NCBI GenBank assembly: GCA_014607495.2
Contig: CP053156.1
Span: forward strand, 9,362,001 to 9,426,000
DNA from: Carposina sasakii
Taxonomy: Eukaryota; Arthropoda; Insecta; Lepidoptera; Carposinidae
Direction of reading: 5' to 3'
DNA length: 64,000 nt
Every line of letters starts with the position of its first letter. Position 1 is the first letter of the stretch. A program made the translations under genes and the position numbers. Below, in pieces: positions 12,701 through 23,270 of the stretch. The notes beneath the pieces are model-generated. The model worked only from the letters and a program-made list of their open reading frames with translations. It had not been told where the DNA came from and searched no databases.

Positions 12701-13758
12701 TCTACTCCTAAATTCTTGATCGCGTTCAGGCTTTCACGAGTGATATCGTGGATTTTCTTGATATGGTTGATTGATGCTTGTTGCGTCACCGGAATATTGA
12801 GCATGAGGTCAATATGAGAATTTAATATAAGTTTTTTATTATTATACCGGTGAGTCAGAATGTCCCAACAGATAGAATAATTACTTGATGAAATAGGCAA
12901 ATGTTGAATGAGTCTCTCAGCTTCTCCCTTCATTTTAGATTTAAGAAATTGCATCTTCTGTGCGCTTGAGAGTGTCGGATTGTTATGGATTGTTTCCATG
13001 AAGAGGTCCTTAAAGGAAGACCATTGACTATAACTTCCGCTGAAAGTAGGTATCTCCATATGAGGTGTCGACTGCTCTCGGTGTGAAACCGACCACAATT
13101 TTCTATTAATGGATTTTGTTGCTTCGTTATAAGTTTTTTCATAACTATAAAACATGGCTTCATAGTCAGAATTCCTACCACCCAGCTCGCTGTCCAACTC
13201 CCAATGAAGAGAATCGATAGCTGACCAGCGAACCTGTATAGCGCGTAAGGAGTGTTCAAACTCCCATCTTTCTGTCATAGTGTCTAATTTAATATTCGTT
13301 ACAGTATGCTCAAACGCTTTAAAGTTGCTGCTTTGTTTTCGCAACATCTCGTCCGTCTTGCTGTTGACTCCGCGGTGAGATGAAGTGGAACCCAGTTCCA
13401 TCGGTTGCTGAGTACTGGGGAAAGCGAGAGGCGTGGCTGGTTTGAGAATAGGGGTGGAAGGCCTACTCTCCACGCATGGCTGATAATTCTGAATAGTCGC
13501 TCTTATATTATTGAACCTTTTTGCTGTAGTTTCATATTGATTCGAAGTAAAGTATTCATCAGACTTTATACCAAACCCACATAACTTGATATGATTCTCT
13601 TGATAATCGCGCCAGTAAGTATCTAGAGTTTCTAACCGACGCTTGATAGCATCAGGAGTTTTTCTATCCGCACCATCTTTCTTGAAGTTAGTAAACAGTT
13701 GCTCTATCGCGGTGGAAAGCTGCTCCTGAGTTGCTGACAGTTCTTCCACGGTAGACAT
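6655..13758 (-). CDS. BEL/Pao gag-pol-env polyprotein
   Basis: One uninterrupted frame of 2367 codons from an ATG. Approximate regions: DUF1759-type gag 235-385; Cys/His zinc-knuckle cluster 467-540 (CPICKTNDHAVFYC); DUF1758 aspartic protease near 600 (LLDQGSQTS); reverse transcriptase with YMDD near 1000; Peptidase_A17 region 1050-1200; RNase H-like region near 1250; integrase H2C2 zinc region 1483-1525, then catalytic D near 1553, D near 1618 (YSDNGTNF) and E near 1674; DUF5641 1744-1840. After that comes an envelope-like part: a hydrophobic leader near 1875-1893, a basic cleavage-like site (RLRRG) near 1995, and a following hydrophobic fusion-peptide-like stretch, the arrangement of errantivirus and baculovirus F-type envelopes. 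The frame stops before the envelope anchor, which lies in another frame. All enzymatic motifs look intact, so retrotransposition in cells may still be possible. Confidence 0.95.
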   Translation of the reverse strand: MSTVEELSATQEQLSTAIEQLFTNFKKDGADRKTPDAIKRRLETLDTYWRDYQENHIKLCGFGIKSDEYFTSNQYETTAKRFNNIRATIQNYQPCVESRPSTPILKPATPLAFPSTQQPMELGSTSSHRGVNSKTDEMLRKQSSNFKAFEHTVTNIKLDTMTERWEFEHSLRAIQVRWSAIDSLHWELDSELGGRNSDYEAMFYSYEKTYNEATKSINRKLWSVSHREQSTPHMEIPTFSGSYSQWSSFKDLFMETIHNNPTLSSAQKMQFLKSKMKGEAERLIQHLPISSSNYSICWDILTHRYNNKKLILNSHIDLMLNIPVTQQASINHIKKIHDITRESLNAIKNLGVEVASWDPLLIHLLCQKLDTETHNEYVASLKHPREIPKLQDFLSFMESKFTTMESSRRKQEPINKSTRPYNQTYQLFSNPKYHNPNNNSNIRPSFPAHSRVISQSDTKKNVYMTNFYKCPICKTNDHAVFYCPEFRKLTPTSKRYAAKKQNLCQNCLYCHNGKACFSEKRCRECNQSHNTLLHEAFMQPDHPSAASTSRSAAGTASKPEPVHAVRSNSHVSLQCDIPEILLATAMVHVKRSDGSQIKLRALLDQGSQTSIITENAAQLLGLPRQKCQGVISGVGATQSNCKGLLHIKCSAVYTKFEFETNVLIMKNLINHLPSHSFAKPEWSYLDNIILADQDFNISRPIDLLFGADIYSLILLEGINRANNHAPMAQNTRLGWILSGNVKTLQCNVVLNNLDDIKQFWEIEDIINEPTTSSKDQECIQFYQDTTIRRDDGRYEVKLPLKPDFKDNLGLSKHRAVAQFKTLERKFMHKESIKNNYQSFMNEYEILGHMKPVTENPKSECFLTHHSVDRAEPTSTKFRVVFNASAKTSSGYSLNDVMETGPNLQQDLQSLIIKWRQYQFAITADIEKMFRQIWVNEQDQKYQKIVWRNSTNEPLRDYQLATVTYGTKAAPFLAMMTLKQLASDERINFKNSQATDVLEQSFYMDDLVHGSHSINSAKQLYHDLIKLLKSGGFNLRKWRSNIPELSSTCNNSDCHQDIFNFKQAENTKTLGLSWDPQSDIFMFNSKIEQSSSHETKRSLLSNISKLFDPLGWLSPLSTKLKIIFQKVWLSNIKWDDPLPEEINTEWMKIKSDIKNINNLEIKRWLGIKEGDVIELHGFCDSSIKAYACVIYCKIKRQEELILSLLVGKARLVPASTKVTLPKLELSGALLLSKLMAKIKTCFNNYELKIYGWSDSMIVLGWLNGDPARWKTFVSNRVKEITSIIPPKSWHYIKSDENPADCASRGLTASQLLDHSLWWQGPSWLLNYNDQNNQTILYSTEQEMKSIKQINVVTQQELNNNIIYQLLLKHSSFNKITRILSWALRFTRKRTDRKCFLTLSELNRSKSMIIKQIQRIEFINEISNLEKGLKLHTRSKLYELNPFLDENSILRVGGRLKNANINLETKHPIIIPGDCRLAELLIDQSHKLVFHGGARLTSSFLRQKFWLIGGNRAVKKRLRNCVKCRRHDPVNHSQIMGDLPIARVSPTRPFHHTGVDFTGFVDIKSSKGRGIKTSKGYIAVFVCMVTKAVHLELVSDLSSSAFLAALRRMAARRGTPYHIYSDNGTNFTGASRVLKQEFINLQATLDDDFFANITDMNIQWHFNAPSWPSAGGLWEAAVKSLKYHLKRVIGEQKLTFEEYSTLLCQLEGCLNSRPLTALTEDVEDLNYLTPSHFLASGPTLNIIETEKDLRTRWQLTQKIFDDIWKRWKTEYLCQLQTRCKWRQSQDNLKIDDIVIIKDINLPAGKWPLGRIITLHPGSDGYVRVVTLKTKNGLIKRPITKISRLPISNQAISPLQEDNKNQNVYYNTYHVLKTSLLFLLFMCLIVAPAHCKHTISRLNISQGFYFDGIGDMRLERDQWKLVIYYDMAPYWQGTELLNKYVNHLDNICYKTNEETIAQCDVILLQLHHGLSELEHYNGILLGQQPSRRDRSVTLRLRRGLVDGIGYIANSLFGILDEHFAEQYEKDIDNLRANQKHLALLWKNQTSIVEAEFNLIKRIENTMNKQHKHFNLHLNKLDQAINMQQNKLQHIATSNDFTLSSVIANNVLSNLRTIQEMLIDSITDIYLGNFNLHVLTPDQLTSELNVITGLLSKDLTLPLSNIQQNLSRIYHLLTVKARASKRFIIFEVSIPLVSRDNFEIYKLIPIPQQIDKNMISLIPISDHVAVNLQRDSYLPISERYIQDCIIYESDTRLCRLKQPVHQFRSDENFCVKNEKSDQCKTLNSTCSNSWTELHMINSYLFFCCDQCTVRIMCGENQVTSQLISKAGIITLSSECLIKGKKPLLFTHIRNNQMSYIKKLKLFRLISRLLIK

Positions 13759-13976
13759 GGTGAAATGTTAAAATAAAGTAAATAGGAACGTCTTACTTGG
13801 AACTGATGAATCGGCAAGGATCGAGTCCACGTGAAGGTGACTCACAAATCCTCGGTATGCTCCAACGCTCTTGATGTTCTTCAATAACTTCAGTGATAGA
13901 TAATCCAGTTAACCTCACTTGAAACACAGTCACATTCCAACAGTCACGTTGTCACTAAACTGAGTCACACGCGAGA

Positions 13977-13993
13977 TCCGGCTCGAAGGACCA
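13977..13993 (-). promoter_or_regulatory. primer-binding site for tRNA-Tyr
   Basis: On the plus strand TCCGGCTCGAAGGACCA equals the 3' end of eukaryotic tRNA-Tyr including CCA, so the minus-strand genomic RNA is complementary to it over 17 bases. It lies six bases inside the 5' LTR, where minus-strand DNA synthesis starts. The tRNA assignment is from memory of the conserved tRNA-Tyr acceptor and T-arm sequence. Confidence 0.85.
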
Positions 13994-13999
13994 AAAAGA

Positions 14000-14232
14000 T
14001 GTACGGGTACACCTTTTGTGATAGATAAATGATAACAAATGATAGATAGATTGATTGAGAGTTTATTCTGATACTGATATATGCTAAATGATTGTATGGA
14101 TAATGAGTACGCGGCCGACCGAACGAGGTGCAATCGTGAACTAAAGCTATAATGAGTATGAATGTGCGACTATCGCGTAAACTGATGATGTTAGCAGAAA
14201 TATACTACAGCAATGTACGGTGGGACCGTACA
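14000..14232 (-). repeat. 5' LTR of BEL/Pao element
   Basis: 233 bp, same sequence as 5891-6123. It carries the element's promoter by position. TSD ACCAC follows at 14233-14237. Confidence 0.95.
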
Positions 14233-14237
14233 ACCAC
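14233..14237. repeat. target-site duplication, BEL/Pao element, right
   Basis: ACCAC, matching 5886-5890. The empty site would read continuously from the sequence left of 5890 into CTGTTGCAAG. Confidence 0.9.
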
Positions 14238-14299
14238 TGTTGCAAGAACTATCAACAACTTTCACAAAGTTTGTACTCTACATTGCATTTCATTGTAAC

Positions 14300-14400
14300 T
14301 GACTCCAAAAAATGGAGGAGGTTCTCAATTCGTCTGTATGTATAATATCTTTTTATGTATGTTCACCGATATTTCCGTCAATTATAGACGGAATTCAATT
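14300..14400. repeat. dispersed repeat fragment
   Basis: GGAGGTTCTCAATTCGTCTG here and GAGGTTATCAATTCGTCTG at about 37722 share a core with the same spacing to GTATGT and a downstream ACCGAT. This marks a dispersed family common in moth genomes. Class undetermined. Confidence 0.4.
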
Positions 14401-17400
14401 TTTTTTGTTGAATAGTTTGCCGTTTGTATAGATAGCCCGCGTGGTGTTGACTTTGTCCACGTGGACTCTGAAGATATCTGTATATCCCATATCCTTCTCC
14501 GTACTCCAAACTACAGGTATGCAAAATATGAAGAAGATTGGTTAAGAAGGGTTAAGAAAATAAAACAGGAAGAGGTATATAACAAACTTATTTTCGAATT
14601 TATAACATTAGTGGATTCATGCAAAATTGTATTATTAAAACTGACTGTGGCTGTACCTAATAGCTACCTAAATAATGTATTTTTAGTTAAGAGTCAGCAG
14701 TTAAGTTGGGAAATTGATATTTATTTGTAAAATTTATATTTTTATGTATTTTTGCAATAAAAATATGGAAATTAAAGATACATCTAAAGGTCGAAAATCG
14801 GTGGGGTATCGTAAAAACTAGGTATGTTGTAAGAAACGCATGCAACCTCTTCTTAATAAAGAATAATGAATATAAAACTCGTCCTCGATGCAACACGAAA
14901 TAAAATTGGCAACTTTCGAAACTTTTTAAATATTTACAATAACGTAGGTATTAAAATGTTGTAATAAGTCAAAAGATGATTAAAACTTTGTCAGCGTAAG
15001 AATTTGTAATAATTGACAGGTTATAAGTACAGATTTGTAATAAAGCAATACTTATTTTATGTACTTGAGTCATTAATCAAATTAAATCTAAAAGTTGTTG
15101 CAAAGTTTAATTGTGGTAATTATCAAACAAAATAAAGTTACCCTGTAACTCTTTAGTGTCCTCTAGTCTAGATTGATTGGTAACTAAGTTTTGCATAGGT
15201 AAGTACTTATTAAGTAGGTAGGTTTAATATGATAATAATAAATTACCAGCTCTTGGCCTCAATAGCCTGAAAACGTAATTTAATTGATACGATTTAGTTT
15301 TAGATGACAATCAGATAAATAAAGACCTATTCCGTACCTCAAGAGTACTAGTGGTTTTTACGCATGGTATAAAAAAAAATTATCCCCGTCATTAAAACCT
15401 GAGACCAGAAAAATTCCTAAGTAAGTATATCCGGGCGTCATTAAATGAAGACCAATCTTGATGTCTTGGAATTTCGTGGATGAGAATAAAAAGAACCTTT
15501 ACAGGAAAATATCATCAATAAAGCCTCTTTCGGTTATAGATTGTTCAGCCGGTTTAAGGAGACGCTAATCGAAAATATATTTGGTTCCCTCGATTTTGTG
15601 TAACTAAAGTAAATTTGAATTAGGATTGGAATTATCAACCGATTCACCTCTCGAAATTTTTACTTGTAGCAATTTGTAGGTGTTTCGGCACTAAACTATT
15701 GCTTACTAAGTATTTTATTATTTCAGCACAAAACTATACCTACCTTAATATATAAGTATACACAGATAATTTAACCCTAAAGAAGTAGGGTTATACCTAA
15801 TGTGCAAATTAAACACCCCCCCCCTCCCTCTTTTCACCAATAATCCTGTTAATTCCCTAGTAGGTAATAGTAATCCAGCGACCGATAACGAATATAATCT
15901 GTCTGTTGCCGATGGCATGCAGTGATGCAATGTGGACAGCATTTTGGGTACGCTACCTGAGAATGAGATCGATTGGCCGTCAGTGGTTAAAATGTCTTTG
16001 GGTCGACCGGTTGACCTGTCTGCAAAGCTACGAGTATGATTAGTTTAACGTTTAGCCGATCCACATAAACTTTTTTATTATTAGTCATAAATAACATAGT
16101 TAAATTATCTACAAGTAGGTATAGTTTTAACGTCTTATAACAATCACTATGGGTGCGCCCACCACCGGGCCCTACACCCTCCACTTATAACAACGAAAAA
16201 CCCTTGTTCTATGACAAATCCCATCGAGATTAACCTACACAAAAAAAAACAAAATATCGTGATTTAATGATCTTATTTCATCTAACTAACGTTTTATATT
16301 ATTATTATGGTGATACAGTCAAACAATGCAGCTCTAATTTAATACTACGATATCGCATTTTACTATAATTTTATGAGTCATTATTGGTTTCTTCAAAAGG
16401 CCAATGGCTTTCGATAGAAACCGCGTCGAGTTTCAAAGAAAAACACGTAATACTATGAAACACTCATAATTTTATTATTATCTAAAGAATGTATTTACTG
16501 TAATACTGATAGGTGTAAACTACTTATGACAAATTCATTGATTCATTCATGCAGGTATTTAATAATAAAATATAGTAATAATTTAAGTACCTACCTAAGT
16601 ATGCCATTTCTACAAAACTTTGAATTTTATCCTTAAAGTATTGATTGCGTTTCAAGATCTTTTATGACCTCACTCACATAACAAGCTCTACATTACCTTA
16701 CTACTACTTATCCACTAACAATAATGTGACAGTCATTTTGGCTTTTTATCTGTTTGAAGATGGTTGTCGCTGAACTTTAATTAAAGTGAAAACCGGATGG
16801 GATATTGGAAAGAGAATTCGAAGAAGGCTTTTGTTTCGGAGAAAAGTTAGTTTTTAATGTTTAAAGCAGGCGGAGTCACGAGAGCAACTAGTGCTTTACC
16901 TACTTATTTTTAAACTAAGTAAGGGAATGCACCGGATATCATAATAAAAAGAATTGGTTGACTCATCCATTGGTTGATTTGTTATTAGAGGGAGGCATTA
17001 ATCAGGAAGAGTCTTTGGGAGCCTTATTTGTCTGAAGATTGTAAAATAGGAATAAAATATAATAGTTAAAAGTCTCAACAAAGAATAGAGTATCCCTCCT
17101 AATTAGCGGTAATGTATGCCAATCAAGCGTGACTAACAAGGTTTTTTTCAGAAATAGCCGTAGGCACTTAATGTTTATTATTTTTCTTACATACAACAGT
17201 TTTTCTGACATTGCTTGCGCAAAATAAAATTGACAAAATGATGGATGATAAATTATGCAGCGAAGATAAGTAGGTAGGTACTACTACTACAGTTGGAGCC
17301 TGGAGGCTAAAGAAAAGCGGAGCTGACACAAACATTTATGTAATTTGCAGCTTTAAATTTCGGAGCAAAAATAAACAAAGCAAGAACAATTATGCAATAA

Positions 17401-18949
17401 TATAGTTATACCCTTCATACCCAATATCCCGTTTCTGTATGTATTTCTGTACAGCGCCCTATTTAAAATTAAAACTTCAACATTGTGAACTACGTATGCC
17501 ATTTGCACCAACTCGTTAAACTTATTCATTTTATTGGTATCTTTCTGTTGATATAAAAGTAAGGCAGCATCATTTTAATGATATCAAGGATCGCGCATTT
17601 AGTACAACTGGAGCTTATGCAACAGTCAGAAAGAGCGACATTTTGCGAGAGATACCAGCTCCGTAATATTTCTTTTAATTGTGTTGGTTTCTGTTGGAGT
17701 TTGTTGATTTATTGTGACAGGTTTCCTGCTCGGATTCAGAGCAGTATTTACACGCACGACGCACCACCTATAATGTCGGTGAGTTGGAATGTGTGAACGG
17801 GGACTGACACGTGAGTTAATTTTGAGCAATCTATTGTTAACGGGTGGTTGTGACTGACATTACAAACCACTGTTTTAAGTTTTTAAGTAAGAATAGGTGC
17901 TTTTGCTTTCGTCGTCTACGCTCTATTAGGTAGAGAAGCATGTGGAAACATGGACTACTGTAATAAATATAAATACCTAAGGATGTCTACAAGGACGCAT
18001 TACCTGAAAGTGGATGGAAGTTGGATAAGGTAAAAACTTATATTCCGGTAGATTTACTACAGGAATATTAAGAGTGCATTGCTATTGTAAAATTGTTAAA
18101 TTATATCTTTGAAGACTTCAAACCGTACTTTCTATTTATTATCAAAGCCATATACTCGTACTTACAGCGCTATAATATTTCATCCTGAGAGACTCAAGTC
18201 GGGTGATGCGATTTGCAAATGTTGCAATTTGCAACACAGGCAACTAAAAATAAAAAAACTTTACGTGGTAATTTTCACCAATTTTTATATTGGATTTAGT
18301 TTATTTTTGCAGTTTTAGCGTAAAGGGGAAAACATCCTCGTGTACAGACTTTCAAGTCTAAAATATTAGATGATTATAGTCTAGCTAGCAATTAAATACC
18401 GGAATTCACGCAAATTAATAAGGCAGGTACCATAGAAATTGGTGAAGAGAAAGGATAATGCTTGTTTAATCTGGTTAAAAAAATATTAAACAAGTTTAAA
18501 TATGTGTTCTCATTTAAATCAATTTCACTACATATTGTGAACGAGTATTTTTTATAACTACTCACATGTTCCTGTCTCGCTACCTATTAAAACCTGCATT
18601 GCTACTTAGATTGTAATGAAGTGATAGGAATAGGACCAACGAATAAGTTACTCGGTAAGGAGTTATTCTAAAATTGGATACCCTTACAGTAAATAAACAA
18701 GCAAATAGGTAGGTACAATGTACTTTGATCGAAAGATAGTGTATAACAAACTTATTATTCTACTATCATTGTACAACGAAAAGAGCCAAACTATGATCGA
18801 TCACGTCATAGACACTTTAATGATGATAGTGATAATAAGGTGTATTAATTAATACAATAGCAAAACAGCTCATTAAGTATCTACATTTGTAGGCTTTCAT
18901 TATTTACCTACTTCTCGTCTAAATATTGGTGTACCTACATAATATTAAT
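14401..18949. other. intergenic, no gene supported
   Basis: Mostly AT-rich with many TAGG/CCTA motifs. 16861-16893 ends like a Helitron (GTCACGAGAGCAACTAGT). At 17550-17780 a GATATAAAAG box is followed by moderately GC-rich sequence and a donor-like ATGTCG/GTGAGT, which could be a promoter plus first exon. I could not link it to any other exon. Confidence 0.4.
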
Positions 18950-18960
18950 ATATTAAGAAG

Positions 18961-19310
18961 CGGTGATAGCCCAGTGGTTAAGAAGTGCACCTTCCAAGGC
19001 GGGAGGCGTAAGTTCGATCCCAGTCACGGGCATGTACCAATGAATATATTTCATGTACAGATTTCAATGTTGTAAAATTGTCACTTAGCTCGTGCCTCGG
19101 AATGCACGTAAAACCGTTGGTCCTGCGCCTGATCTCTCTCCGGTCGTGTCTGCTTTCCGTCCCATCGGACTATGGGAGTAACAGAATAGAGAGTGCATCT
19201 GTGTTTGCGCACACACTTGTGCACTATAATATCTCCTGCGTACCTGGTCAATCTTCGTAGAGATTGGTCGCCTTGGCCGAAATACGGTCGGAGATCATCA
19301 TCAGATCATC
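18961..19310 (+). mobile_element. tRNA-derived SINE, full length
   Basis: 350 bp flanked by perfect 11-bp duplications ATATTAAGAAG (18950-18960 and 19311-19321). The head has RNA polymerase III boxes: A box TAGCCCAGTGG at 18967-18977 and B box GTTCGATCCC at 19012-19021. The body is unrelated to tRNA. The tail GGTCGGAGATCATCATC matches the 3' end of the LINE fragment at 38385-39075, its likely source of mobilisation. A 5'-truncated copy of the same family is at 34158-34405. Confidence 0.9.
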
Positions 19311-19725
19311 ATATTAAGAAGTAAAATTTGAGAAGAATTGGCCAAACTAATGAACTCTCCTTTTTGTGCAGAACTGTACACCAAAATACATACCTACTTA
19401 CCAACAGAATTAGTTCATCTGGCAGGTAATGAATTTCATAACAGTCAAGACTAGTTAAAAAATAAATTTATTACTTTTCTGGTACGGAGATGGACTGTGA
19501 AAAATTTGTTTGCGCCTCGATGAGGTCGTATGAGTGAGACAATGACATCTGTATGTCTGGGAGCCGTGCAAAATTATCTTAGTTAATCGCTAATTAGTTA
19601 CATACAAGTATATCGATGCTAATTGTACAATATTGTAGGTACATTACTCTCATGACTTAGTTCGTAGTGGTCTTGGCTCACTTCAGTACTTGACTTTACT
19701 TACTAATAAAATAATATATCGTCAC

Positions 19726-19980
19726 GTCTTCAGCCTATTGCAGTCCACTGCTGGACGTAGGCCTCCCCCAGGGCACGCCACAAAACTGCCATGGGGGGTA
19801 TTTGCCCATAGTCACCACGCTGGGCAGGCGGGTTGGTGACCACAGTGTGATTTTCGGACTATGACAACATAGTACGGGAGGCGCTGCTGCTCACCTCCCG
19901 GAAACCCTTAATCGCCTCGTCCCGATACCCACGGACAGGCAGGGGTGGTACAAACTCTACTCTGCCGGCACCACGCGGCG
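19726..19980 (-). mobile_element. short retroposon (SINE-like), copy 1
   Basis: About 255 bp. On the minus strand it begins near GCCGCGTGGTGCCGGCAGAG and ends with GCAGTGGACTGCAATAGGCTG. Copies at 51546-51811 and 54290-54543 have the same 5' boundary, so this is a defined short element and not a randomly truncated LINE. Its 3' part resembles the LINE end at 4438-4570. Confidence 0.75.
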
Positions 19981-20665
19981 CGGATTACAATTTGAATCTC
20001 TTAAATATAATCTAGGTAAGCAGGTATGTAGGTACTTCAATTTCAAAGCAGGTCAAGGTCTAAGCTAAAGATGAACTGCAAAATTTTGATAAGCATAAAT
20101 ACATTGTCTGTTTGATACTCAATCGTAGCAATGAAATAGTTGCGGTCACGAAGAAGGACAGTAAAGTTTACCTATACTCGTAAATAAGCAAAGCTAGAGC
20201 AAGTATTGGGCAATTTTGTTTGCCATCGTAAACCACTGTTTCGTAAGTATAAGCCCGGATCAATTTTATTTTTACAGTGAAATCTACTTATTTTGCCAGA
20301 CGTAGGTAAGTCTGAATAACCCGACCACAGAATATATAGAAATTACTTAGTAGACAGTGTAGGCAAGACAATAAGAGAGCTCAATGTGAAACTTAAATTC
20401 GAAGAAGTATAAATCTAGATTACCTACACTTTCTATGTTACTGTTATGTTATATTGAGGCCGAAGGAATAGACACTGCTTACTCTTAATTAAGTAGGTAT
20501 CTGCGAATAAACCGATTTATGAGGCTATATCGTACGTAAGTAGGTATATCAAATTCTTTGATTACAAGCAAATCATATAGGTAGTTAGGTAGGTACTTCT
20601 ACAAAAATCAATGCGAGAATATTTACACTATGTTAAATATGTAATTAAGTATACGTAGGTATTAT

Positions 20666-20810
20666 TTAAACGGTTTGCTCAATTTTCAAGAAATTAATAA
20701 AACTACGACTTACAAACTTTTACACTACCTATGAATATTAAATAATTATATTATTCAAACGGTTTGCTCTATTTTCAAGAAGTTAATAAAAATACAAACT
20801 TTTAGGCCAG
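20666..20810 (+). repeat. diverged direct repeat pair
   Basis: About 55 bases beginning AAACGGTTTGCTCAATTTTC (20669) recur about 89 bases downstream as AAACGGTTTGCTCTATTTTC, with a few substitutions and a small gap. This is a local duplication in AT-rich DNA. Confidence 0.65.
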
Positions 20811-23242
20811 CAAAGACGGAGACTACAGCCCTATATTCGAAATACCTCTATAATTGCTTGCAGTGCCTGCATACCACAAACTTTGTCATGCAACAGGTTC
20901 CCTGCTGCCTTATTTAGATGCTACAGAGGTCATTACACCGTAAGAACAATAAGAATTAATATCATCATCCCAAAACCATATTTGTGATAAGTGCCCTGAA
21001 GATTTTGTCGTGGGTGTGTAACTTTATCATTTACAATTTCAAAAAGTGAAGTTGCAAACTTTAATCTTAATTAATTTTAATCTTCATGTACTCTATGTTA
21101 TGGTTGGTTGTTAGAGTAGGCAGAATTTTATGAATACCTACTAATTTAAAAAAAAACTAATTTTATAACCCAGCAACTCTAAAGCTGTCAGCCCTGTTCT
21201 AATCTATACCAATGGAAGCCCTAGTTTACATTATACGACACCCCCGCAAGGTATAGATAACTGAAGTTAGGTGTTAGTGGCGGTACTTTCACTTGCTTGT
21301 TATAAAGGCTTCACTCTGAAGCCTGGATTATGCGTTACGTATTTACAACTTTCCACAATGTTTAACTTGCGTAAGGTAATTTACATTTTTAATTGACAAA
21401 CCGACTTCCTCTAATATTAGCTCTACCAATTGTTAGAAGTGGTAAGGACAGCCGTGAAAGAGCAAGGTTTATTATAATCGAATTTATTATTATGTAGATA
21501 ATATGGCACAGATAGGTAGGTAAGTACAACTAAACAAACTTGGTTTGGAGAGATTCCTACAACCTCAACTTAAAAACCTCACGCTGAGTAGGTATTTTAA
21601 AAAGTACGTAGAGTAAAATATTTGATATTTTACGTAAATACTTTCCTATTCTAAAGGCAAACACATTGTTAAAACTACGATTGTTTTCGATTATACTGCC
21701 TGATAACAACCTGTTAATACATTACAACCAACTTAATAAGGAGGTCCTAGTAGTAAGTACCCACCTACACACAAAACTCTCAATAATAAATTCATGTAGG
21801 TACCTACTTAATTTGAAAACAATTTATTTGTTAGTCGGTGGTAGTAGTATGTAACATTTCTTCGTATAAGACTATAGTATTATCATATCTGTGGTATAAG
21901 TAAGTAACGTAATTAATTTCAAAAATAATACATAGTAGGTACGTAGGTATCTAGGTAATATAGACTGCTCTTACATAAAAATAATATTATGAACTATTTT
22001 CTCGCTGTATACCTACCTAATATATAATTTAGTTCAAATACCTAAGTAGGTACAATCCACCCTATTTGTAACTATTTTCAGATGTTTGGTGCTGCCCCAC
22101 TCTGCTGTAATAGCTTTCTTACTATACTAACTTTCAAAAAAATATATAGCTCAAAACTGCTTTCTTTGTGGTACGCGAAAAAAAAATCTAGGTATTGCAT
22201 TTCATGTAAGCGGACTACTTATACCCATGAACATATAAAGAATAACGGACAGAGTGTTGTCAATACACAGAGTGAGGCATTCATAGTAAGCTCGGTAACG
22301 ATATTCCATGGAGTAGGGATGTGTAATGACACGTTATCCACCCACACATACAAACCATAGTAAGCTCGGCGCCTATTAGAAAATACAGCATTACGTCCGT
22401 TGTTCTTTATAACGTTCATACTTATACCGTGGTTTTGACGGTGCTTCTGGTCCAGAACCAATTTGGATAATTATAAGCATCAAACACCGACGATAAACAA
22501 ATTAATGGCGAAGATGGATAATTATTCCATATCGGCAACCTTGTCCTTAAAATGAAGTGGTGTGTAGTGTGTAATAATAATAATGTATACTTACCTACCT
22601 TGTTAGTAAATATTAGTAAGGCACTATGATATCAAGTAGGTAGGTAGGTATTTATCGATTCCTAAAGTATATTTAACTTTATTACAATGCCATTCTTTAA
22701 AGTGTAAAGCTATATTTGCTTATGTAGCAGAGAGTGTCAAATAAAGTTAAGATTTATTAAAGCACGATAATTTTTTGCGACAAGAATTAGTATATTATGT
22801 TAGTGTAAAGTGTTTGAATGAATATAGTTCCTACATGTAGCGTGCTATGTAAAAACTTATGAACTTAGCTGCTCTACTAAAAATCATCGCAATCCTAACG
22901 TCACTGGCTGGACGTTCACTTTGGGAATTTAAGTTATGACTAAGACTGAATGATCCCACTTACATTTCATTCATTGAACGAGCGCAACTTCGTACGAAAT
23001 TATGCACCCACCTATTAAAAACCTAGAAATCACCTAGTTACTTGTACTTTTAGCGGAAATACTGTTTTCTTAATTTGCAAAAATGTTGAAAACGATCGTA
23101 TGATTGGACGATAGATAGGACCCACTCGGCTTTTAGACGCACTCGTCTTCGGCTCTTGTTTGAAATCAAGCCTTGTGCGTCTTAGTTCCTATAACAAAAT
23201 GTGAATTCCTACCTACTATTATGTAGATTAGTATTGATCATC

Positions 23243-23270
23243 GGTGATAGCCCAGTGGTTAAGACGTGCA
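23243..23270 (+). mobile_element. SINE head remnant
   Basis: TCGGTGATAGCCCAGTGGTT and the following AAGACGTGCA match the tRNA-like head of the SINE at 18961. The body is missing. Confidence 0.55.

Larger units (their letters stand above)
5891..14232 (-). mobile_element. BEL/Pao LTR retrotransposon, full length (8342 bp)
   Basis: A complete element transcribed on the minus strand. It has 233-bp LTRs at both ends, 5-bp target duplications, a tRNA primer-binding site 6 bases inside the 5' LTR, and a single long gag-pol frame that continues into an envelope-like region. The domain order (DUF1759 gag, zinc knuckle, DUF1758 protease, reverse transcriptase, Peptidase_A17, integrase, DUF5641) is that of BEL/Pao. 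The one-frame gag-pol-env layout resembles Drosophila roo. The two LTRs look identical base for base, so insertion is recent. The only clear defect is the frame break near the end of env. Confidence 0.97.

Noticed and set aside
14461..14730. 89-codon plus-strand frame
   Set aside because: Starts from GTG next to a dispersed repeat; AT-rich with no motif.
17578..17796. Plus-strand gene starting after a TATAAAA box
   Set aside because: The promoter-like box and donor are suggestive, but no partner exon or protein family could be found.
18961..19035. A true tRNA gene
   Set aside because: A and B boxes are present, but no cloverleaf with a proper acceptor stem is apparent. The sequence continues into a 350-bp element with target duplications, so it is a SINE head.
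22082..22461. Overlapping open frames on both strands near 22.2 kb
   Set aside because: Somewhat protein-like, but no recognisable motif, no clear splice site, and a locally repeated GTAAGCTCGG phrase suggests repeat DNA.
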